A DNA stretch of 62,762 bases from positions 1 to 62,762 of the forward strand of contig NZ_JALZWP010000017.1 in the NCBI RefSeq assembly GCF_023336755.1, written 5' to 3'. The position numbers were made by a program, and so were the translations under genes. Below, piece after piece: positions 56,338 through 62,762 of the stretch. Source of the DNA: Roseinatronobacter domitianus. GTDB lineage: Bacteria > Pseudomonadota > Alphaproteobacteria > Rhodobacterales > Rhodobacteraceae. The notes under the pieces are model-generated. The model saw only the letters and a list, made by a program, of their open reading frames with translations. It had not been told where the DNA came from and searched no databases. The first letter of the stretch is position 1. Each line of letters starts with the position of its first letter.

Positions 56338-56362
56338 GCCCGATTGACCCGCCAGAGCATAT

Positions 56363-57772
56363 CTAGACCACCATCCCCTCGGGTGGGTTGTCGAGCAGAT
56401 CACGAAGGCGGGCAATCGCGCTTTCGAACCGGGGCAGAGGAATTTGCGCGTTTATCCCGATCCGCACAGCATGGGGCAACCGAGCATCACGCAACGCAAA
56501 ATCCTCGGCAGAGCGCAATTGCACCCCCCGGCCAGCGGCAGCCTTGGTGAACGAACCAGCGCGCCACCCATCGGGCAGGTTCAACCACAGGAACGGAATG
56601 TCATCCCCCCAACGCAGATCATACCCGCCAAGCCCATTTACCGCCACGCGCGTATAGCGTTGCAACTGTGCGCGGATCTTCTCTGCAATCTCGGCCGTTT
56701 CAGGACGCAACAACACATCCTCTGTCAAATCGGCCAGCGGGCGGGCCAGCCCGAAAAACCCATGCTCTGCGGCCCGGCGCAAGGTGCTGGCATGCGCGCG
56801 CGGGGCAACCGCAAAACCAATCCGCAAGGCCGGGGTCAAGGATTTCGACAGCGACGAAACATACCACCCCAGATTGGGCAAGAGCGCGCGGTAGCTGGAT
56901 GCGCGCGCATCCCCGACACGGTAGCAATCGTCCTCCAGAATGTGCAAGCCAAGCTGCGCCGCGACCTCTGCTATCTGCACGCGTCGCGACTGTGGCGTGA
57001 AAATGCCGGTCGGGTTGTGAACCTCCGGGCAGGTGCATAAAAGCTGCGCATCATGCTTCTGTGCCAGTTCGGCCAACGCTTCGGGAATGATGCCCTGCGC
57101 ATCCATTGGAACAGAGACAACATCGGCCCGTAGCAACTGTGCTGCACGACGAAAACCGGGATAGGTCAGTTCTTCTAGCAAAACGACAGGCTTGCGCCCG
57201 TGCAAGACCGATTGCATCACCAGCGACACGCCCGATTGCCCGCCATGCGACAGCACAAGATCCTCGTGGTCGATAGGGCCGAGCGCGGCCCCCGACAGCC
57301 AGTGCAAGACGGCATGGCGTGCCGGCTCAAAGCCACTGCGTGAAGGGTAGGCCAGCAGGTCGCGCGGTGGGCGGCTTCCCAACCTTGCAAAGGCATCATG
57401 GATCAGCGCCACCTGTCCCATATCCGGCAACGCCGTGGCGAACAGACTGACTTGGTCATCTGCTTCGGCCTCTGCCGCCAAACCCGCATCAAACCAAGGC
57501 TCCGGCACGAATTGCACAGGCGGGCTGGGCTGCGCGATGAAGGTGCCGCGCCCGACCTGACCTTCGGTCATTCCTTCATCGGTCAAGGCCGCATAGGCAC
57601 GCGCAACCGTGCCCGGTGTCATATCCAGCTTCCAGGCCAGGTCGCGGACCGGCGGCAGTTGATCGCCCGGTGCAAGTGCGCCCTTTGCGATCGCAGCGTG
57701 GATGGCGGCGACCACATCGCGAAACTTGGAGCGCCCGCCGCCCGGCATGTAATGTGCCAAAATTGTATCCAT
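56363..57772 (-). CDS. MocR-type regulator (GntR DNA-binding domain fused to aminotransferase fold)
   Basis: A 469-residue MocR/PdxR-family protein. The N-terminal winged helix (KFRDVVAAIHAAIAKGALAP, LPPVRDLAWKLDMTPGTVARAYAALTDEG) is followed by a fold-type I PLP aminotransferase domain with the PLP Lys in SSLSKSLTPALRIGF and LLCTCPEVHNPTG. MocR proteins use bound PLP and an amino compound as effectors. It diverges from the DUF1127 gene over about 95 bases containing a perfect palindrome, so it probably controls that gene and itself. Confidence 0.9.
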   Translation of the reverse strand: MDTILAHYMPGGGRSKFRDVVAAIHAAIAKGALAPGDQLPPVRDLAWKLDMTPGTVARAYAALTDEGMTEGQVGRGTFIAQPSPPVQFVPEPWFDAGLAAEAEADDQVSLFATALPDMGQVALIHDAFARLGSRPPRDLLAYPSRSGFEPARHAVLHWLSGAALGPIDHEDLVLSHGGQSGVSLVMQSVLHGRKPVVLLEELTYPGFRRAAQLLRADVVSVPMDAQGIIPEALAELAQKHDAQLLCTCPEVHNPTGIFTPQSRRVQIAEVAAQLGLHILEDDCYRVGDARASSYRALLPNLGWYVSSLSKSLTPALRIGFAVAPRAHASTLRRAAEHGFFGLARPLADLTEDVLLRPETAEIAEKIRAQLQRYTRVAVNGLGGYDLRWGDDIPFLWLNLPDGWRAGSFTKAAAGRGVQLRSAEDFALRDARLPHAVRIGINAQIPLPRFESAIARLRDLLDNPPEGMVV

Positions 57773-57833
57773 AACAATGTTTCCTTGGACAGAGATGCGG
57801 ACTCTTTGTATCGTTTTAATATCGAAACACCTC

Positions 57834-57848
57834 GTATTGTGTCAATAC
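57834..57848. promoter_or_regulatory. palindromic operator candidate between mocR-type gene and DUF1127 gene
   Basis: GTATTG-TGT-CAATAC is a perfect 6-bp inverted repeat 19 bases before the DUF1127 ATG. A related TTGTATCG lies at 57806-57813 and TTGTATTG on the minus strand ends at 57843, which fits MocR proteins that bind several repeats in a divergent region. Confidence 0.5.
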
Positions 57849-57866
57849 AAATGAAGGAGCCACACC

Positions 57867-58094
57867 ATGACACAGACCATGAATCGCACCGCCCTGGCCT
57901 ATCTGACAGCAGCGACGACGCTGCCTGCCGGCTCTGTTCTGGCGCTGCGCGTGGCTGTGAACCTGGCGAAATGGTCCGAACGCCGCTGCACGCGCGCCGC
58001 GCTTGGCAAGCTGGATGCCCATGACTGGCGCGACATCGGCCTTACCGAAGGCCAAGCCCTGCGCGAAACACAAAAACCATTCTGGCGCGCCTAA
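57867..58094 (+). CDS. DUF1127 (YjiS-like) small protein
   Basis: A 75-residue protein ending in the DUF1127 motif LGKLDAHDWRDIGLTEGQAL, preceded by an Ala/Leu-rich helix and KWSERRCTRAA. In alphaproteobacteria DUF1127 proteins are small, Arg-rich and have been linked to RNA binding and to phosphate or carbon metabolism. AAGGAG lies 7 bases before the ATG. A terminator follows 25 bases after the stop, so it is a single-gene unit controlled from the mocR divergent region. Confidence 0.88.
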   Translation: MTQTMNRTALAYLTAATTLPAGSVLALRVAVNLAKWSERRCTRAALGKLDAHDWRDIGLTEGQALRETQKPFWRA

Positions 58095-58119
58095 GCGCCA
58101 CCCTGTTCTCTCTGACCTA

Positions 58120-58146
58120 GGCGCGGCATGTCCGCGCCATTTTTTT
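58120..58146 (+). terminator. rho-independent terminator after the DUF1127 gene
   Basis: GGCGCGG and CCGCGCC pair over 7 bp with a CATGT loop, followed by AT and a run of T7. Confidence 0.85.
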
Positions 58147-58185
58147 GGCGTGTCAGACCGCCGCGGAAAGAGTATAGCAGCGCCC

Positions 58186-59244
58186 ATGACACTGTCGCGC
58201 TACATGCCAAAGACCATTCACTCACTCACTGAAACTGCGTTCGACACGGTAATAGACGTGCGCGCGCCGTCGGAATTCGCACAAGATCATGTGCCCGGCG
58301 CCATCAACCTGCCGGTTCTGTCCGATGCCGAACGCGCACAAGTCGGCACGATCTACAAGCAAGATAGCCCATTCACAGCGCGCAAGCTTGGCGCGGCACT
58401 GGTTGCGCGCAACGCGGCCCATCACCTGCAAACCGCGCTGGCCGACAAGCCCGGAGGCTGGCAACCGCTGGTCTATTGCTGGCGCGGCGGGCAGCGATCG
58501 GGGTCATTCGCTACGATCCTGTCGCAGATCGGGTGGCGTGTTTCAGTGCTGGACGGCGGCTACAAATGCTGGCGCAGTATGGTCAGCGCAGAGCTGTATG
58601 ACACCCCCTTCCCCGCGCAGGTGGTGCTGCTCAGCGGGGGCACAGGCACCGGCAAAACCGACATCTTGCACCACGCCGCGACATACGGCGCACAGATAAT
58701 CGACCTAGAGGGGATGGCCGAGCATCGCGGATCGGTTTTCGGAGCGACAGGCGCGCAACCTTCGCAAAAATTGTTTGAGACGCGGTTAGCCATGGCAATC
58801 GCCGCACTCGACCCGGCCCGGCCAGTGCTGATCGAAGCCGAGTCGAATCGCATCGGCTCCATTCGCTTGCCGCCCGCCATCTGGGAGGCCATGCGCGACG
58901 CCAGCGTGATCGAGATAACCGCGTCGCTCGCAGACCGCGCCGCGTATATCGCCCATCGTTACGAGGAAATCGCCCAAGATCGCGCGCTGCTGGGGCAGAT
59001 TCTCACAAGTCTGCGCAAATACCATTCTGAAGCACAGATTGAGGAATGGCAGGTCATGGCCGCACACCCCACACAACTGGCCCAAAGCCTGATCGCCGAG
59101 CATTACGACCCGCGCTATGCCTGCGTGTCCCGGGCTCCATCGGAAACGCATCGTATTGTAATGGACAACCTATCGCTTGATGCCCTGAAAGACGCCGCAA
59201 ACCGAGTTTGCACCGCCCTCTCAATGATGGTGCCAAATTCTTGA
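58186..59244 (+). CDS. mnmH: tRNA 2-selenouridine synthase MnmH (SelU)
   Basis: A 352-residue enzyme that replaces sulfur by selenium (via a geranylated intermediate) on 2-thiouridine at the wobble position of tRNA. The N-terminal rhodanese domain has the catalytic Cys in YCWRGGQRSGSFA, and the C-terminal P-loop domain has GGTGTGKTDILH. DVRAPSEFAQDHVPGAINLPV is the usual opening. The start at 58186 (MTLSRYMPKTI) is preferred; upstream sequence is the terminator of the previous gene. selD is not seen in the window, so selenophosphate supply must come from elsewhere. Confidence 0.92.
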   Translation: MTLSRYMPKTIHSLTETAFDTVIDVRAPSEFAQDHVPGAINLPVLSDAERAQVGTIYKQDSPFTARKLGAALVARNAAHHLQTALADKPGGWQPLVYCWRGGQRSGSFATILSQIGWRVSVLDGGYKCWRSMVSAELYDTPFPAQVVLLSGGTGTGKTDILHHAATYGAQIIDLEGMAEHRGSVFGATGAQPSQKLFETRLAMAIAALDPARPVLIEAESNRIGSIRLPPAIWEAMRDASVIEITASLADRAAYIAHRYEEIAQDRALLGQILTSLRKYHSEAQIEEWQVMAAHPTQLAQSLIAEHYDPRYACVSRAPSETHRIVMDNLSLDALKDAANRVCTALSMMVPNS

Positions 59245-59305
59245 AAGCGGCCCTCCGTGGGGGCTTGACGCCCCCGGCGGGCTAACTTAAACGCACTCTC
59301 GATCT

Positions 59306-59382
59306 GGCGGAGTAGCTCAGTTGGTTAGAGCAGCGGAATCATAATCCGCGTGTCGGGGGTTCAAGTCCCTCCTCCGCTACCA
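59306..59382 (+). tRNA. tRNA-Met (anticodon CAT), elongator type
   Basis: A 77-base cloverleaf. The acceptor GGCGGAG pairs with CTCCGCT, followed by A73 and encoded CCA. The D arm is GCTC...GAGC, the anticodon stem GCGGA/TCCGC encloses loop ATCATAA with CAT, and the T arm has GGGGGTTCAAGTCCCTC. The sequence resembles the elongator methionine tRNA; tRNA-Ile with a lysidine-modified CAT is less likely. A GC-rich hairpin at 59259-59275 precedes it. Confidence 0.95.
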
Positions 59383-59541
59383 TCACTCCCCCCACATGGG
59401 CCGGCACAACACCGATAACGGATTGAATCCGTCCGGTTACTTTAATTTTAATTCCTTGATATACGATAGAAAAAGCTGCGGTCCTCACAATGATCCTGTG
59501 AAGCCTTTCAACCGGTCATTGGTCAAATTGGCACTCAGGTC

Positions 59542-60075
59542 GGCGTTGTCGCATAACTCACGCCCAATGGATGCTTTCCCTTTCCCCGTCGGTATCACGC
59601 CACGCGAACGATCTTGGCGGTGCCGACGTCGTAAAGCGGTTCATCCGGGCGACCTGTATCTGGATTTTTGCGGCTTGGCGAACGGCGACGATGCGTTCGC
59701 CAAAGGTCATGAGCCACCACATCGTCGCCTCGATCCAGCGTCGGACGTGCGTCCCAGTCCAGCACCGCCAACTCGAGCAAGCTGGCCAGTATTCCGGTGG
59801 TTTGACGAAGCGGCAGTTTGAACAGCACCCTGATGCTCAGGCAGAACTGGATCGCGGCATTCTAGACGACCGCAGGCCGACACCGCAGCTGCCGTTGGGT
59901 GGCGCGTGTTGGGTCATCTTCTTTTCCAGCCATATCAACAGCGAACCGCGCTTGCACAGAGAAGCTGTTTAGCTGGACCCGTTTGCGGGCGGGGGATGGC
60001 TTTTGCTCATGCAGATCATCCAACCGCTGGGCTCGCGATCTAAATCTGCCAACATCAGTGCTGTGCAACAACGCC
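59542..60075. mobile_element. internally deleted IS5-family (IS427/IS1031-like) element
   Basis: The ends read GGCGTTGTCGCATAA (59542-59556) and, inverted, GGCGTTGTTGCACA (60075-60062), matching terminal repeats of this IS group. The 534 bases between are too short for an intact copy (normally about 850-1000) and contain only the two ends of a transposase gene on the minus strand. The element lies 160 bases downstream of the tRNA-Met gene. Bases 59383-59541 show no gene. Confidence 0.7.
59595..60010 (-). pseudogene. transposase remnant (IS5 family), deleted and frameshifted
   Basis: Reading leftward from an ATG at 60010, fragments in different frames match IS5-family transposases: MSKSHPPP, KRGSLLIWLEKKMTQ, AAIQFCLSIRVLFKLPLRQT followed by TGILASLLELAVLDWDA, then, after a jump over the catalytic DDE core, WWLMTFGERIVAVRQAAKIQ and, in another frame, GTAKIVRVA with a TGA at 59595. 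There is a stop in the N-terminal part, several frameshifts and a deletion of roughly 500 bases, so it cannot make an active transposase. Confidence 0.75.
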
Positions 60076-60233
60076 GCTTCCGGCCCGTATCTTACCGCCT
60101 TTGATTGGCGAACCTCTTCCTCGGCGTCGACTGATGGAGACATATGAACCATCTGGGGCGTTGCACATGACCAGCAGACCGCCAGAGGCGCGGCTGCTTT
60201 TCATAACCATCATCACGACGCCCATGCTAAATA

Positions 60234-62135
60234 TCATGCCGGGACACGGAGCATAGAGGCTGGGGGTAAATGCAGCCCCTCCCACTCCAATGCGGATGCG
60301 CCATGGTTGAACCAGAACCGCGACTTTCCGTCGGACCTTGTGCGCAACGCGGATGGCAGATCGCGCGTGGCAATGCCTTGGGCTGCGCATAAATCGCTCA
60401 AGATCGAGAATAGCGTTGCATCGGACGGCCACCCGCCCAGATAATACAGCCCACCCGCGCGCACCATTGCTGCGCGGTTGTCTTCGCGCAAGAGCACAAC
60501 CACGGCCTTGCCCTCCAGTTCTTCTGCCCAATGCACGAATTGGCCACCATTCGCCAAGGGTAGCGCGCTGCCCGGCGGCAGGCTTTCCACCCGCGCGACG
60601 CGGGCATCCAGCCCCGGCAGGGATGGTCCAAGATCGGGCGGTATACTGAAATCGGGCCGCCGCGAATTTGCGCGGGGACCAAAAACCACCGCACCGGAAC
60701 AGCTTGGCAGCGCCGCGCGCAAAGTGTCGGGCAGTGTGAACAGACCCGGTGCCAGAACCAGCTTCCACTGCGACAGGTCATCCGTGTCGGGTGAGATAAT
60801 GTCGATGTTCAGGCCCATGCGCCGCAACGCCCGATACCATGCGAAGCAAAGGCGGAAGTAATCGAAATCCGCGCCTTGGGGCTGCGTGTCCCACGCCCAT
60901 GCGCTGGCATAATCAAAGACCAACGCAACATCGGCCGGTGCGGCTTGCGCCATGGGCGCATCAGCCAGTTCACGCGCGACCGTCTCGACCTCTGCCAGCC
61001 CCGGCGCGGGTTCGCTATCGGGGCGCAAGAGACCCGCATGCATTTGTTCTTGCCCAAAGGGGGCTTGACGCCAACGAAAATACAAGACGGCTTCGGCCCC
61101 GTGGGCAAATGCTTCCCATGTCCAAAGGCGGACCATGCCGGGCAGCGGTGCGGGGTTGTATGGAGCCCAGTTCACCGGGCCGGGTTGTTGCTCCATCACC
61201 CACCAGCGCCCGCGCCCAACGGCCCTGTAAAGGTCATGGTGAAAGGCCTGAAAATCGGGATCGCCTTGGCGCAGGAAATCTGCTTTATGCGCGTCCGTCG
61301 CTTCCAGTCGGTCCGATAAAAAACCGATCGGGTAGCTGTCCCAAGATGCGATATCCAGATCAGCACCAACCGCGTAATGATCGAACTCGGTGATCCGGCC
61401 CATATAGTTATGGGCAACGGGCGCGCGCGTATAACGGCGCAATATGTCGACCTGCGCGCGGTTGAAAGCAACCACCTGATCTGACGCAAAACGCCGAAAA
61501 TCCATCACATGCGCGGGGTTGGCTTCGGTTACGGTCAGGTTCGGCAGGTCGATCTGGTCGAAACCGGAATACTCCATCGACCAGAACACATTGCCCCAAG
61601 CCCGGTTCAGCGCGTCAGGGCTTTGGTAACGCTGCGCCAGCCAGTCGCGGAACGCAGCGCGCGCGGCGTCGGAATAACTGAGGATCGTATCGTGGCACCC
61701 ATATTCATTATCGGTCTGCCAGGCGGCCACATGCGGGTTCGCGCCGTAGCGTTCCGCCAGCAACGCCACGATCCGCTTGCACTCCGCCAGATATCCGCGA
61801 TGGCTGAAACAGTAATGCCGCCGTGATCCGAACTTACGGGGACGACCTGCTGCATCGACGGCCAGCATGTCGGGATGGCGGTCCAACATCCAGCGCGGAG
61901 GCGTGGCCGTGGGCGTGCCCAGAACAACCTTCAGCCCGGCGCGGCCCAGAACGTCAATGGCGCGGTCCAGCCAGTCGAAGTCCAGCTTGCCCGGCGCAGG
62001 TTCCAGCCGTGACCATGCAAATTCTCCGATGCGCACCCAAGTCAGACCGCTGGCAGCCATGCGTGCGGCATCCTCCGGCCATTGCGTTTCCGGCCAGTGT
62101 TCGGGGTAGTAGCAGACACCAAGGCTGCGGGTCAT
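60234..62135 (-). CDS. beta-galactosidase, glycoside hydrolase family 42
   Basis: A 633-residue enzyme of the GH42 group. The N-terminal TIM barrel starts LGVCYYPEHWPETQWPEDAA; the acid/base Glu is in AAWQTDNEYGCH and the nucleophile Glu in WWVMEQQPGPVNW. A trimerisation-like domain and a small beta domain follow. There is no signal peptide, so it is cytoplasmic. GGAG precedes the ATG at 62135. The gene ends 159 bases from the IS remnant and may be the end of a sugar operon whose other genes lie to the right of the window. Confidence 0.92.
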   Translation of the reverse strand: MTRSLGVCYYPEHWPETQWPEDAARMAASGLTWVRIGEFAWSRLEPAPGKLDFDWLDRAIDVLGRAGLKVVLGTPTATPPRWMLDRHPDMLAVDAAGRPRKFGSRRHYCFSHRGYLAECKRIVALLAERYGANPHVAAWQTDNEYGCHDTILSYSDAARAAFRDWLAQRYQSPDALNRAWGNVFWSMEYSGFDQIDLPNLTVTEANPAHVMDFRRFASDQVVAFNRAQVDILRRYTRAPVAHNYMGRITEFDHYAVGADLDIASWDSYPIGFLSDRLEATDAHKADFLRQGDPDFQAFHHDLYRAVGRGRWWVMEQQPGPVNWAPYNPAPLPGMVRLWTWEAFAHGAEAVLYFRWRQAPFGQEQMHAGLLRPDSEPAPGLAEVETVARELADAPMAQAAPADVALVFDYASAWAWDTQPQGADFDYFRLCFAWYRALRRMGLNIDIISPDTDDLSQWKLVLAPGLFTLPDTLRAALPSCSGAVVFGPRANSRRPDFSIPPDLGPSLPGLDARVARVESLPPGSALPLANGGQFVHWAEELEGKAVVVLLREDNRAAMVRAGGLYYLGGWPSDATLFSILSDLCAAQGIATRDLPSALRTRSDGKSRFWFNHGASALEWEGLHLPPASMLRVPA

Positions 62136-62762
62136 GTCAGGCTCCGTTGCGGTTGAAACTGTATCGCGTGATATGGCGATAGACATCGCGTGCACGCCAT
62201 GTGGCATCGGGTCGGATCAGGGTGGCGCGCTCAGAGCTGCGATCCTAGACCCTCCAGAGCTTGTCGAAAATGCCCTTGGCCCCGCGGTGCAAGCCATGCG
62301 CAAGGGGCGCGCAGCACGATAGCTGATGCGTTACGCCGTTCAACACGAAACGCGCCTTTGAAAAGCTGCTCGCACAGGGACCGACATTGGCCCCGAAATA
62401 GCGCACCGGCCCCGCATTTCACACAAGGTGGTCGCCCACCGCACCAGCGGATACACAAGCCTATTCCGGCGCGCATCCTGCACGAGTACACCAAGCGACA
62501 GCAGATAGGCACGCAGCCCGCGACCCCTCAGGCACAGGCGATGAACAGGTTGCCCCACTCCCACTTGACCGCAGGACTCAAAGGTCAAGATGCACCCGGT
62601 GCTCGGCCAGACCTCGTACCGGCACAGGCGCGGCAAAGCTTGCGCCGTCCAGTTTGGTTGGTTTTGTGCGGCCTTGTTGTGCGGTTGTGCAAAACAGGGT
62701 TTGCAGATCTGGTCCTCCGAAAGCGGGGCAGGATGTGTGCGGTGCGGGAAGTTCTACGGTGT
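62136..62762. other. 627 bases without a supported gene
   Basis: Open frames on both strands are short, Arg/Cys-rich and unlike any family I know. Codon choice in them does not resemble the neighbours. It may be a promoter region for the beta-galactosidase followed by decayed sequence, but I cannot show this. Confidence 0.4.

Noticed and set aside
60055-60768. 237-codon minus-strand frame entering the beta-galactosidase 3-prime end
   Set aside because: Out of frame with the GH42 gene and running into the IS remnant; the product shows no domain.

Overview
The window looks like a chromosomal segment of an alphaproteobacterium of the Rhodobacteraceae (Roseobacter-like group). This rests on the high G+C coding sequence, the gene content (trimethylamine monooxygenase, dimethylamine monooxygenase, N-methylglutamate pathway, dihydroxypropanesulfonate and sulfolactate degradation, TRAP and ABC uptake systems) and typical alphaproteobacterial housekeeping neighbours (ubiG, rsmD, DUF1127, DUF1289, hemP). 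All gene calls are from reading the sequence; no database search was run.

Layout. (1) 0-11.6 kb, housekeeping and stress: a small membrane protein, ubiG, a proline iminopeptidase, katG, a HAD phosphatase, rsmD, a ferredoxin-reductase-like flavoprotein, a peroxiredoxin, a FemAB-like/GNAT protein, a pterin carbinolamine dehydratase, an RlmL-like methyltransferase, dps, DUF1289 and hemP. (2) 11.7-24.2 kb, C3-sulfonate island: suyZ, suyB, suyA and a comC-like sulfolactate dehydrogenase; a GntR regulator and yaiI; then a zinc-type dehydrogenase, an SDR, hpsN and a TRAP transporter with a small membrane protein; a LacI regulator closes the island. Together they predict uptake of 2,3-dihydroxypropane-1-sulfonate (DHPS), oxidation to (R)-sulfolactate, cleavage to pyruvate and sulfite, and export of the inorganic sulfur. 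(3) 24.2-46.2 kb, methylated-amine island: purU, a gmaS/glnT-type ligase and mgsCBA on the minus strand; dmmDABC; an XRE-cupin and a GlxA-type regulator; a strongly divergent Amt-family protein; an FCD-type GntR regulator; an orphan binding protein without signal peptide; tmm; and a sarcosine-oxidase-like mgdABCD operon. It would oxidise trimethylamine to TMAO, and demethylate dimethylamine and monomethylamine through gamma-glutamylmethylamide and N-methylglutamate to glutamate, releasing C1 units to folate. TMAO demethylase (tdm) is not in the window. (4) 46.2-56.3 kb, amino-sugar island: a minus-strand operon for a binding-protein-dependent ABC transporter, a Gfo/Idh/MocA oxidoreductase, a MurQ-like etherase and a NagR-like regulator, divergent from a kinase, a SIS-domain deaminase/isomerase and nagA. 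It would take up GlcNAc- or MurNAc-type sugars and convert them to fructose 6-phosphate. (5) 56.3-62.8 kb: a MocR-type regulator divergent from a DUF1127 protein, mnmH, a tRNA-Met(CAT), an internally deleted IS5-family element, a GH42 beta-galactosidase and an unassigned end.

The most unusual points are the Amt homologue that has lost both pore histidines, the signal-less binding protein divergent from tmm, short promoter motifs shared between distant operons of the same pathway (sulfonate and amine islands), and perfect hairpins placed directly after binding-protein genes and after dmmD.
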